DNA of 64,000 bases, taken from the NCBI GenBank assembly GCA_018902755.1, contig JAHIQI010000071.1:1-64000 (forward strand), given 5' to 3'. This stretch comes from Pseudomonadota bacterium. GTDB lineage: Bacteria > Desulfobacterota > Desulfarculia > Desulfarculales > Desulfarculaceae. The position numbers were made by a program, and so were the translations under genes. Under the pieces are notes generated by a model that made no database searches, had not been told where the DNA came from, and saw only the letters and a program-made list of their open reading frames with translations. This document shows positions 25,257 through 33,195 of the stretch, one piece after another. The stretch's first letter is position 1; every line of letters begins with the position of its first letter.

Positions 25257-27302
25257 TTGTCAGGCAGCAAATTTTCCGGAAGCTCGGCGCGGCGCAGCCA
25301 ATGGGTGGGCTACGGCGCTCTGCTCGCGGTGATCCTGTTGGGCGCGGTGTACTCCCTGGCCGTGTTCGGGACCATCAAGGACCAGGCTCTCAGCGAAAAC
25401 CTGGAAGCCAACCTGGTCCAGGCCGAGACCGCCTCGCGCTTCATCTCCGAGCAGCAGGAGGGCCTGCTGAACCTGCTGGGAGTCATCGCCTCCCGTGACC
25501 GCCTGCGCCGGGCCCTGGTTGGCAATGACCCCGCGGCCCTGGCCTCTTTCCTGCAGCCGGTGCTGGCCATGGGACCCCAGACCAACTCGGCCTTTTTGGT
25601 GGACCCAGAGGGCCTGTACATGGCCCGGGTGCCCCAGGTGGGCGGGGAAGTGAAGCTGCCCCCGGTGGGGGTGCTGCCCCCCGCGCCCTGGGTTTCGGGC
25701 CTGGAGCCGGGACGCTGCGGCCCGGTGGGGCCCTGCCTGGTGCTCTCGGTGCCGGTGATCGGCATCGACGGCAAGACCGCCGCCTACCTGGGGGTGACCC
25801 AGCCTCCCGCCTTCTGGAAAAACTTCTTCAGCCAGTTGGCCGCCCGGCCGGGGCGCACCTACTTCTTGTTCGACCAGGAGGGCCGGGTGGTGGCCGCCGG
25901 TCTGGCCAAGGCCGAGCTGCCCGCCGGGGCCCTGGAGGACATGGCCTCCCTGGTGCGGCGGCATCTGAACCCCAAGCAGCGCCACTGGGCCGGGGTGGCC
26001 AGCCTGCCCGGCAGCGGCGAACAGGTCTTCGCGGCGGTGGCCTTGGTGGCCGCCTCGGGCTGGAGCGTGGTGGTCATGCACGACTACCAGACGGCCATGG
26101 CCCCCAACCGGGCCATGTTCCGCAGCATCTTCCTGTTCCTGGCCCTGCTGTTGTGCTGCCTCATCTTCCTGGGCGGCCTGTTGTTCACCCGCTACCGGGC
26201 CCAGGAGCGCCGCCTGGTGAGCATCAAGGGCGAGGCCCGCCACCTGGAGGCCCTGGTGGCCGAGCGCACCGCCGACCTGGAGGTTTCCACCCAGCGCTAC
26301 CTCAGCCTGGTGCAGGACCTGCCCGATGTGGTGTTCGAGTTGGACCAGGACGGGCGCTACACTTTTGTCAGCCGGGCGGTGGAAGGGGTCTTGGGCTATC
26401 AGCCGGGCGAGATGCTGGGGCGCACCCAGCGGGAGTTCGTGCTGCCCCAGGACCGGCCCAAGTACGACCAGCAAAAGGCCCGCACCGAGCAGGACGAGCC
26501 CATGAGCATCCTGGCGCTCAGGCACCAGACCGCCGACGGCCGGGTGCGCTGGCTCTCCCTCCACTCCCGGGGGCTCAGCGACGCCCGAGGCCGCAGCCTG
26601 GGCCGCCGGGGGGTGGCCCGCGACGTCACCCAGCAGGTGTTGGCCGAGCGCCGGGTGCGCGAGCTGTCCGGCCAGCTAATCAACGCCCAGGAGGAGGAGC
26701 GCAAGCGCCTGGCCCTGGACCTGCACGACGAGATGGGCCAGGTGCTCTCGGCGCTGAAGATCGGCCTGCAAACCCTGGCCCGCAATCACGAGAAGGTGCG
26801 GCCCGACCTGGACCGGCTCATCCGCCTCACCCAGGAGGTCATGGACCGCAGCCGCTCATTGGCCTATCGCCTGCGCCCGGCCATCCTGGACAACTTCGGA
26901 CTAACCGCCGCCCTCACCGACCTGTGCGAGAGCCTGTCCGAGGACGGGGTGCTTTCGATTACCTCTCATCTGGAAAAGATCGACGATCGGGCCCTGGGCC
27001 CGGCGGTGAAGACCACCCTGTTCCGCTTCGTGCAGGAGGCGCTCACCAACGTCATCAAGCACTCCCAGAGCACCAAGGCCGAGGTGAGCCTGAGCGCCCG
27101 CGACGGCCTGATCCGGGCCGAGGTGCGTGACTTCGGGCGGGGATTCGATGTGGAGCAGATCCTGGAACAGGGCGGGGGAAGCCGTTTGGGGCTTTTGGGC
27201 ATGCATGAGCGCTTGAACCTGGTGGGCGGTCGGCTTACCATAAAGACCTCCACCCAGGGCACCGTTTTGGTGGCCGAGGTGCAACCCGGAGGTCAGGCAT
27301 GA
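25257..27302 (+). CDS. membrane sensor histidine kinase with PAS domain (NarX/LuxR-system type)
   Basis: 681 residues. TM1 near residues 17-38, an extracytoplasmic sensor of about 250 residues (Cache-like), TM2 near 289-311, a PAS domain (VFELDQDGRYTFVSRAVEGVLG) at about 345-460, HisKA_3 dimerisation with His490 in LALDLHDEMGQ, and a HATPase whose G box reads GGGSRLGLLGMHERL. A TTG start at 25257 is favoured by GGGAGGT at 25244-25250; the frame is open further upstream but overlaps the pump gene. The stop overlaps the response regulator (ATGA). Likely senses a periplasmic compound exported by, or inducing, the RND pump (inference). Confidence 0.9.
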   Translation: MSGSKFSGSSARRSQWVGYGALLAVILLGAVYSLAVFGTIKDQALSENLEANLVQAETASRFISEQQEGLLNLLGVIASRDRLRRALVGNDPAALASFLQPVLAMGPQTNSAFLVDPEGLYMARVPQVGGEVKLPPVGVLPPAPWVSGLEPGRCGPVGPCLVLSVPVIGIDGKTAAYLGVTQPPAFWKNFFSQLAARPGRTYFLFDQEGRVVAAGLAKAELPAGALEDMASLVRRHLNPKQRHWAGVASLPGSGEQVFAAVALVAASGWSVVVMHDYQTAMAPNRAMFRSIFLFLALLLCCLIFLGGLLFTRYRAQERRLVSIKGEARHLEALVAERTADLEVSTQRYLSLVQDLPDVVFELDQDGRYTFVSRAVEGVLGYQPGEMLGRTQREFVLPQDRPKYDQQKARTEQDEPMSILALRHQTADGRVRWLSLHSRGLSDARGRSLGRRGVARDVTQQVLAERRVRELSGQLINAQEEERKRLALDLHDEMGQVLSALKIGLQTLARNHEKVRPDLDRLIRLTQEVMDRSRSLAYRLRPAILDNFGLTAALTDLCESLSEDGVLSITSHLEKIDDRALGPAVKTTLFRFVQEALTNVIKHSQSTKAEVSLSARDGLIRAEVRDFGRGFDVEQILEQGGGSRLGLLGMHERLNLVGGRLTIKTSTQGTVLVAEVQPGGQA

Positions 27303-27973
27303 GCCAAAAGCATAGCGTGGTGATTTGCGACGATCACGGCATCGTGCGCGAGGGCATCAAACAGGTGTTGGCGTCAAACCCCGCCCTGGAGGTGGTGGGC
27401 GAGGCGGCCAACGGCCTGGAAGGCCTGGCCCTGATCAGCAAACTCCGGCCTGACGTGGTCGTCACCGACATCACCATGCCCGAGATGAACGGCATCGACA
27501 TGACCAGGGAACTGACCAAGGAGTTCCCCGATATCCGGGTGGTGATACTCAGCGTTCACTCGCGCAAGACCTTCATCATGGAGGCGCTCAAGGCCGGAGC
27601 TCGGGGCTACGTGCTCAAGGACTCGGCCGGGGAAAAGCTCCTGGACGCAGTGCAGGCGGTGTTGGCCGGTGACAGCTATTTGGACTCCCCGGTGGCCGGT
27701 CACATCGTGGATGAGTTCGTCAAGCTGCCCAGCCCGACCGAGCCGGCCGGCGGCGGCGGCGAGTCCCTTACCGACCGCGAGCGCCAGATCCTATCCCTGG
27801 TGGTGGAGGGCTTCTCCAACAAGCAGATCGCCGAAAAGCTCTTCCTTAGCCCCAAGACGGTGGACAACCACCGCGCCAAGATCATGTCCAAGCTGGGCCG
27901 CCGCGATGTCATCGGCCTGGTCAAGTACGCCTTGGCTACCGGTCTGGTAGACCCCGACACCTGGGGGCGCTAA
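27299..27973 (+). CDS. NarL/LuxR-family response regulator
   Basis: 224 residues. Receiver domain with Asp57 (VVTDITMPEMNGID) as phospho-acceptor, Lys in YVLKDSAG, and a LuxR-type helix-turn-helix (LTDRERQILSLVVEGFSNKQIAEKL split over the HTH, then KTVDNHRAKIMSKL). Cognate to the kinase gene it overlaps by four bases. It probably regulates the RND operon or the genes after 28.5 kb. Confidence 0.95.
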   Translation: MSQKHSVVICDDHGIVREGIKQVLASNPALEVVGEAANGLEGLALISKLRPDVVVTDITMPEMNGIDMTRELTKEFPDIRVVILSVHSRKTFIMEALKAGARGYVLKDSAGEKLLDAVQAVLAGDSYLDSPVAGHIVDEFVKLPSPTEPAGGGGESLTDRERQILSLVVEGFSNKQIAEKLFLSPKTVDNHRAKIMSKLGRRDVIGLVKYALATGLVDPDTWGR

Positions 27974-28494
27974 GGCGGCTTCGCCAGGCGGCGGGATGCT
28001 GCGTTGCCGGCATCGCTCCAAACTCGCTGTAGGCCTGGCTACCGCTCCGTTTGTCGCTCGTCGGCGCCTTGCCTGCCGCCGCCTGGCTGTGCCGCAGGCG
28101 GGCGGTTGGACGAAGGAATCTAAAAGATCGTGTAGGTTGGCGTAGAGGGCGCAAGCCCGAGACCCAACAATTCCATGCCGCAATTTCCCGCCAAGACGCT
28201 AATAGTAGTTAACTAGTATAAATTAAATAGGTTTATTGCCCGGACTCCATTCCAGGCCGCCGTCCGGACTGGGATGAGTCCCCCTGGCGGGCGGTATCTT
28301 CACCCTATAGGCAGGGTATTTCCCCCCTCACTTTTAGTGCCTAGCAGCGCTCTCTATGAGGTGTCCACCTCATTTACCCCAATCCTGTGCATGGCTTTAA
28401 CTGTTAACCATGAGCAAAAAGTTCTGCCCGGCCCACGGGGTCCGGCGGGGCCAAAACGGACTAAAGGGCAAAAACTTAGTGAGGGAGAAGGGAT
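27974..28494. other. 520-base intergenic region with inverted repeats and AT-rich promoter-like segment
   Basis: No gene is supported. The left half holds repeat-like sequence (see separate entries). An AT-rich stretch (about 28200-28240, containing AGTTAACTAGTATAAATTAAA) is unusual for this genome and could be a promoter or regulator site for the permease cluster. TCCACCTCATTTACC-type sequence near 28360 gave no recognisable motif. Confidence 0.45.
27983..28087. repeat. inverted repeat, possible REP/MITE-like element
   Basis: GCCAGGCGGCGG (27983-27994) is matched by its exact complement CCGCCGCCTGGC (28076-28087) with about 80 bases between. A second hairpin follows near 28130-28170, where GGTTGG...CCAACA brackets GGGC-GCAA-GCCC. 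Such GTAGGTTGG...CCCAACAA hairpins are typical of dispersed intergenic repeats, but no second copy is in this window. Confidence 0.45.
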
Positions 28495-28791
28495 ATGGTT
28501 AAAAAACTCGCGGTGGGAAGTCTGGTCACCGCCCTGTCGTGCCTGTTGCCCGCCTGGGCCTGGGCTGGGGGAGGCGCGGCTACCGAGTTGGTGGTGGTGG
28601 CCGACACCAGGGCCCTGAGCGGCTTCAACTTCTATCTGGCTACGCTTTACAACCAGGACATGTGGATCTTCGCCACCTGGGCGGTGGTGATCACCTCCGC
28701 CCTGGGCGTGTCCCTGGGCCTGCTCATGGACTTGATCATGAGCCACGTGGGCCTGGACCTGGGTAAAAGCGCCGGTCACGTGGAACACTAG
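28495..28791 (+). CDS. small membrane protein with signal peptide, partner of TauE/SafE permease
   Basis: 98 residues: a cleavable signal peptide (ending AWAGG), a short periplasmic stretch (TELVVVADTRALSGFNFYLATLYNQD) and one C-terminal membrane helix (MWIFATWAVVITSALGVSL). It sits 27 bases before a TauE/SafE permease gene and is preceded by GGGAGAAGGG. I cannot name a family; the arrangement suggests an accessory or assembly subunit of the permease. Confidence 0.7.
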   Translation: MVKKLAVGSLVTALSCLLPAWAWAGGGAATELVVVADTRALSGFNFYLATLYNQDMWIFATWAVVITSALGVSLGLLMDLIMSHVGLDLGKSAGHVEH

Positions 28792-28818
28792 GCAACCCGC
28801 GCACAAGGAGCGACTATC

Positions 28819-29856
28819 ATGGATTGGCTATACATGCATATGCCCATCGCGGGGGTGGACATCTTCTGGCCCGGCCTGGTGTTGATCGGTTACTCGGTGG
28901 GGGTTATCGGCGGGTTCTTCGGCATGGGCGGTGCCTGGATGGTCACCCCCGGCCTGAACATCCTGGGCTTCCCCATGGCCTTCGCCATCGGCACCGACAT
29001 CGCCCATATAGCGGGCAAGTCGATGATCTCCACCATGCGCCACAGCAAATTCGGCAACGTGGACTACCGCCTGGGCTTCATCATGCTCATCGGCACCATG
29101 GCCGGCATCGAGTTGGGAGCCCAGATCGTCATGGCCCTGGAGCGCATCGGCCGCATCGGCCCGGTGGTGCGCTGGGTCTACGTGGTGTTTTTGGCCCTCA
29201 TCGCCTTCATGGTGTTCTTCGACTACTACAAGGCGGTGAAAAACCGCAACAAGAGCGACGACCCCAGCCACACCGGAGCCACCGGCGGGGTGAACTGGGC
29301 CCCGGCTCTGCACAAGATCAACCTCCCGCCCATGATGCACTTCCGGGTGGCCAATATCACCTGCTCCGTTTGGCTGCCCATCGCGGTCAGCTTCGTCACC
29401 GGCGTGCTGGCCGGCTTCCTGGGCATCGGCGGCGGCCTGCTGCGCATGCCCGCCCTGATCTACTTTATCGGCGCCCCCACCCATGTGGCCGTGGGCACCG
29501 ACCTGTTCGAGGTTATGATCTCCGGCCTGTACGGCGCCTTCACCTATAGCCTCAAGGGCCGCATCGAGTTGGTGGCGGTGTTCGTAATGCTCTGCGGCGC
29601 GGCCATCGGCGCCCAGATCGGCACCGTGGCCACCAAGTACGCCCAGGGCTACGGCATCCGGGTGGTCTTCGGCTGTGCGGTTCTGGCCTGCATGATCTCC
29701 ATCATCCTCAAGCAGTACGGCATCACCACCGCGGCGACGGTCATCATCCTGGGGGCCATCACCGTCATCTGCATCTACATCATGGTCATCATGTTCCGGG
29801 GTGCGGCCAACGAGCTGCGTGAAAAGAAGGCGGCCTCAAACGGGGCCAAGGCCTAG
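28819..29856 (+). CDS. TauE/SafE-family anion permease (sulfite/sulfonate-type exporter)
   Basis: 345 residues, eight or nine membrane helices. The duplicated glycine motifs GVIGGFFGMGGAWMVTP and GVLAGFLGIGGGLLRMPAL mark the two homologous halves of the TauE/SafE (DUF81) family, which moves sulfite, sulfoacetate or other anions. A cytoplasmic loop around residues 140-165 is longer than in the minimal family members. Direction and ligand cannot be read from sequence. In a sulfur-metabolising anaerobe, sulfite or sulfate is the obvious candidate, but no sulfate-reduction gene is in the window. Confidence 0.88.
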   Translation: MDWLYMHMPIAGVDIFWPGLVLIGYSVGVIGGFFGMGGAWMVTPGLNILGFPMAFAIGTDIAHIAGKSMISTMRHSKFGNVDYRLGFIMLIGTMAGIELGAQIVMALERIGRIGPVVRWVYVVFLALIAFMVFFDYYKAVKNRNKSDDPSHTGATGGVNWAPALHKINLPPMMHFRVANITCSVWLPIAVSFVTGVLAGFLGIGGGLLRMPALIYFIGAPTHVAVGTDLFEVMISGLYGAFTYSLKGRIELVAVFVMLCGAAIGAQIGTVATKYAQGYGIRVVFGCAVLACMISIILKQYGITTAATVIILGAITVICIYIMVIMFRGAANELREKKAASNGAKA

Positions 29857-29873
29857 GTCCAGGGAGGCGTATG

Positions 29874-30197
29874 ATGAAAAAAATACTACTGCTCGGCATC
29901 CTGCTCGCGGCCCTGGCTCTGAGCACCGGCTGCCTCAACAAGGCCGAAGAGTCCCATGTCTACCAGGGCGACTGCCTGGCCGTGCAAGACGGCGGCAAAA
30001 CCCTGGTGCTGGCCAACAGCCAGCCCAAGCTCAACCCCCTCAAGGGCGACAAGGCCGTATTCGATATTTCCAAGGCCAAGGTGGGCCTGGCCCCGGAGGT
30101 GGGCAACATCATCCGGGTGGCCTTCTTCGTGGAAAAAGGCAAGAACGTGGCCATCAAGGTCATGAACGTCAGCAAGCAGGACCTGCGCAAAAAATAA
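29874..30197 (+). CDS. small lipoprotein of unknown function
   Basis: About 107 residues. A lipoprotein signal peptide ends in LSTGC, followed by a compact domain (SHVYQGDCLAVQDGGKTLVLAN... EVGNIIRVAFFVEKGKNVAIKVMNVSKQD) that looks like a small OB-like beta barrel. Two ATGs are adjacent (29871 and 29874); the second is better spaced from GGAGG at 29863-29867. Located 17 bases after the permease gene and in the same orientation, so likely co-expressed. Confidence 0.65.
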   Translation: MKKILLLGILLAALALSTGCLNKAEESHVYQGDCLAVQDGGKTLVLANSQPKLNPLKGDKAVFDISKAKVGLAPEVGNIIRVAFFVEKGKNVAIKVMNVSKQDLRKK

Positions 30198-30214
30198 CCC
30201 CTCGGGCTTCCCCG

Positions 30215-30244
30215 CCTCTCTCCGGGGCCCCGGTCCGGGAGAGG
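30215..30244 (+). other. GC-rich intergenic hairpin
   Basis: CCTCTC-t-CCGG pairs with CCGG-GAGAGG around a nine-base loop, 18 bases after the lipoprotein stop. No T-run; may be a processing or partial-termination signal inside the operon. Confidence 0.4.
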
Positions 30245-30299
30245 GGCAGGGAAGGCCTCCTTGATGAAATATGCGGGCCTAGTGCCATAAGGAGCGGAC

Positions 30300-30590
30300 A
30301 TGGATTTTCGGCGAGGCCTTATACTAGCGGTAATGGACATCCTGCTCTTGAGCGAGCTCACCTTCGCCATCTGGTACGCCCATTTCGAGATGGAAGTGGT
30401 GGCCTGGCGCTTCTTGCAGGCATTTTTGCCGCCGGTGATCCTCACCATCCTGGGCACCCGCCTGGCCTTCAGGCGCTGGGCCCCCAAGGTGAAGGTGACG
30501 GTGGAGGAGGCCACCCAGCAGCCCTGGAGGCCGGTGAATCTCTTCGGAGTGCTGGGGCAAAACCCCAACCAGTCCCGGCGCGAGTCATAA
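30300..30590 (+). CDS. small membrane protein of unknown function
   Basis: 96 residues with two hydrophobic helices (GLILAVMDILLLSELTFAIWYA and FLQAFLPPVILTILGTRLAF) and a charged C-terminal tail (WAPKVKVTVEE...). AAGGAG lies at 30290-30295, eight bases before the ATG. It is followed after 19 bases by the first PEP-synthase-like gene, so it may be a membrane component of that system. No family recognised. Confidence 0.6.
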   Translation: MDFRRGLILAVMDILLLSELTFAIWYAHFEMEVVAWRFLQAFLPPVILTILGTRLAFRRWAPKVKVTVEEATQQPWRPVNLFGVLGQNPNQSRRES

Positions 30591-30609
30591 GTATCGGGAA
30601 TTAAGGCAA

Positions 30610-33195
30610 ATGGTCAAACGCCTAGGCAAAATATTGCACCGCCTGCGCAACGGCAACGGGGGCGGAGGCAGCCGAGCCCACAAGGACCTCAAGCTGAGGT
30701 TCCGTGAGTTCAAGTATTTGCTCAGGGCCAACAACGAGGTGCTGGCCATCATCGCCGAGATAGAGCAGCAACTGGCCCAGGGCGGCCAGGTGGGGCTGGA
30801 TTTCCTGCGCAGCCGCTACATAGCGGCCAGCGCCAAGGTCTACAAGATGATCCGCCACCTCAACCACATCTCCGCGGGCCGCTACCCCCTGCTCGAGGAG
30901 GCTTTCCACCGCATCCGGGCGGAAATCGACCAGATTTTGGAGGAGGGCGGTGGGTCGCGCTCCGGGGTGCTGGTGCTTCCCCTGGACAACCTGGAGCCCG
31001 GCGAGGCCCACCTGGCGGGCAGCAAGGCCTCCAACCTGGCCGAGCTTTCCCGGGCCGGGCTGCCGGTGCCCGAGGGCTTCGTGGTCACCACCGAGGCCTT
31101 CCGCCGCTTCATGGAGTTCAGCGGCCTGGGGGGCCAACTGCGCCAGGCGGTGATGATCCTGGAGGGCTCCTCCCTGAGCGAGGTGGAGGACTTCAGCCGC
31201 CTGCTGCAACAGAAAATCTTGGACGCGCCCCTGCCGCCGGAGCTGGAAAAAGAGCTGAGCGAGGCGGGCCAGCGCTTGGCCCAACTGGGGGCCAGGGGGC
31301 TCATCTCCCTGCGCTCCAGCGCGGTAGGCGAGGACACCCAAAGCTCTTTCGCCGGGCTTTACCGCAGCCTGCTGGGGGTGCCGCCCGACCAGGCGGCCTC
31401 GGCCTACCGGGCGGTGGTGGCCGCCCTGTACGCCCCCGAAGCGGTGGTCTACCGCCGACGCCGGGGCCTGTTGGACCAGGACGCCGAGATGGCGGTGTTG
31501 GTGCAGGCCATGGTGGAGCCCAAGGCCAGCGGGGTGATGTACACCACCGATCCCCTGGGCGGGGGCAAGGGGCCGCTGCTGATAAGCGCGGTGCGCGGCC
31601 TGGGCCAGAGCCTGGTGGATGGCTCGGTGGACCCGGACCTCTACCGCCTGGAGCGCAGGCATCCCCCGTTGTTGTTGGACTACGCCCCCGGCGGCCAGGG
31701 CGAGAGCCTGGGTCTGGATGCCGAGGGCCTTAGCAAGAGCAGCCTGGACGCGGCGGGGAGGGAAGAACCGCCGCTCAGCGAGGGACAGGCCCTGGAGCTG
31801 GCCCGACTGGGCTTGGAGCTGGAGGAGCGCTTCGCCTGTCCTCAGGACGTGGAGTGGGCCCTAACCGGCCACGGCCGCCTGGTGATCCTCCAGTCGCGGC
31901 CCCTGCAGGTGTTGGCCGCCCGCTGCGGCGAGGCCGCCGCGCCCGAGGTGGAGCCCCTGCTGGCCGGCGGGCATACCGCCCGGCCGGGAGCCGGGGCCGG
32001 GCCCGCCTTCGTGGTGGGCCGGGAGTCGGAGCTAAAGAATTTTCCCGACGGCGGGGTCTTGGTGGCCAGGAGCTCCTCCCCGGCCCTGGCCGCGGCCCTG
32101 CCCCGGGCGGCGGCCCTGGTCACCGACGTGGGCGGGGTGGCCGGGCACCTGGCCTCCCTGGCCCGGGAGATGGGGGTGCCCGCCCTGGTGGGCATCGGCG
32201 AGGCCACCAAGCTCATCACCAACGGCCAGGAGATAACCGTGGACGCGGGAGGCCGCCGGGTCTACCCCGGCAGGGTGGCCGAGCTGACCGGCCCCGAGCC
32301 CTCCACCGCCCTGTGCCGCCCCCGCTCGGTCCCGGCCCCCTACTGGCACCAGGCCGCAGGGCTGATCACCAAGCTCAACCTCACCGATCCCCATTCGCCG
32401 CGCTTCATCCCGGCCCGCTGCGCCACCTTCCACGACATCATCCGCTATGTCCACGAGATGTCGTTCAAGGAGATGTTCCGCCTGGGCGACGAGGTGGGGC
32501 GCGATCCCGGCGGAGGGGCCTTGCGCCTGGAGGCGGTGCTGCCCTTTGAGCTGTGGTTCATCGACCTGGGCGACGGCCTGGCCCCGGGCGCGGGGACGAT
32601 CTTGAAGCCGGAGCAGATCGTCTCCATCCCCGGCGCGGCCCTCATCAAAGGCCTTTTGGACCCGGCGGTGGACTGGAACCGGCCCCGCCCGGTGAGCCTC
32701 AAGGGCTTGGCCTCGGTGTTCAGCGCCTCGCTGCTCACCCCGCCCAAGGACGGCCAGATACGCGAAATGGGCCAGCGGGCCTACGCCATCGTCAGCGCCG
32801 AGTATTTGAATTTCAACTGCCGGGTGGGCTACCACTTCACCGCCCTGGACAGCTTCTGCGGCAACCAGCAGAACGACAACTACATCAGCTTCCGCTTCCA
32901 CGGCGGGGCGGCCACCGAGGACCGTCGGCAGCTTCGGGCCGAACTCATCGAGCGCCTGCTGACCGACATGGGCTTTTCGGTGGAGCGCACCGGCGATCAG
33001 GTGAGCGCCTTCATCAAGAAGTACCCCCCCGAGATGATGCTGGGGCTGCTGGAGGAGTTGGGTCGGCTGATCCTGTTCACCCGGCAGATGGACATGCTCA
33101 TGAGCGGCAGGCCCATGGTCGATTGGCTGGCCCAGGCCTATGCCGCCAAAAACTACAACCTGGCAGCCAACGGGGGGGAGGGGGAGCCGCAATGA
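30610..33195 (+). CDS. PEP-synthase-like dikinase with ATP-grasp, phosphohistidine and novel C-terminal domain (paralogue 1)
   Basis: 861 residues. A helical N-terminal domain (about 20-110) precedes a complete PPDK-type ATP-grasp (GSKASNLAELSRAGLPVPEGF; LISLRSSAVGEDTQSSFAG; VEPKASGVMYTTDP; PQDVEWAL...ILQSRPL). The swivelling phosphohistidine domain has His513 in GGVAGHLASLAREMGVPALVG. From about 575 on, the pyruvate/PEP TIM barrel expected in PEP synthase is absent. In its place is an unrecognised domain with WFIDLGDG, RVGYHFTALDSF, NYISFRFHGGAA and LFTRQMDMLM. So ATP can charge His513, but the acceptor is unknown. It overlaps the histidine kinase gene (ATGA) and has a second paralogue at 35304. 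Confidence 0.85.
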   Translation: MVKRLGKILHRLRNGNGGGGSRAHKDLKLRFREFKYLLRANNEVLAIIAEIEQQLAQGGQVGLDFLRSRYIAASAKVYKMIRHLNHISAGRYPLLEEAFHRIRAEIDQILEEGGGSRSGVLVLPLDNLEPGEAHLAGSKASNLAELSRAGLPVPEGFVVTTEAFRRFMEFSGLGGQLRQAVMILEGSSLSEVEDFSRLLQQKILDAPLPPELEKELSEAGQRLAQLGARGLISLRSSAVGEDTQSSFAGLYRSLLGVPPDQAASAYRAVVAALYAPEAVVYRRRRGLLDQDAEMAVLVQAMVEPKASGVMYTTDPLGGGKGPLLISAVRGLGQSLVDGSVDPDLYRLERRHPPLLLDYAPGGQGESLGLDAEGLSKSSLDAAGREEPPLSEGQALELARLGLELEERFACPQDVEWALTGHGRLVILQSRPLQVLAARCGEAAAPEVEPLLAGGHTARPGAGAGPAFVVGRESELKNFPDGGVLVARSSSPALAAALPRAAALVTDVGGVAGHLASLAREMGVPALVGIGEATKLITNGQEITVDAGGRRVYPGRVAELTGPEPSTALCRPRSVPAPYWHQAAGLITKLNLTDPHSPRFIPARCATFHDIIRYVHEMSFKEMFRLGDEVGRDPGGGALRLEAVLPFELWFIDLGDGLAPGAGTILKPEQIVSIPGAALIKGLLDPAVDWNRPRPVSLKGLASVFSASLLTPPKDGQIREMGQRAYAIVSAEYLNFNCRVGYHFTALDSFCGNQQNDNYISFRFHGGAATEDRRQLRAELIERLLTDMGFSVERTGDQVSAFIKKYPPEMMLGLLEELGRLILFTRQMDMLMSGRPMVDWLAQAYAAKNYNLAANGGEGEPQ

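Noticed and set aside
28274..28618. plus-strand frame across the intergenic region ahead of the permease cluster
   Set aside because: It overlaps the well-supported 98-residue gene in another frame, has no ribosome site and no recognisable product.
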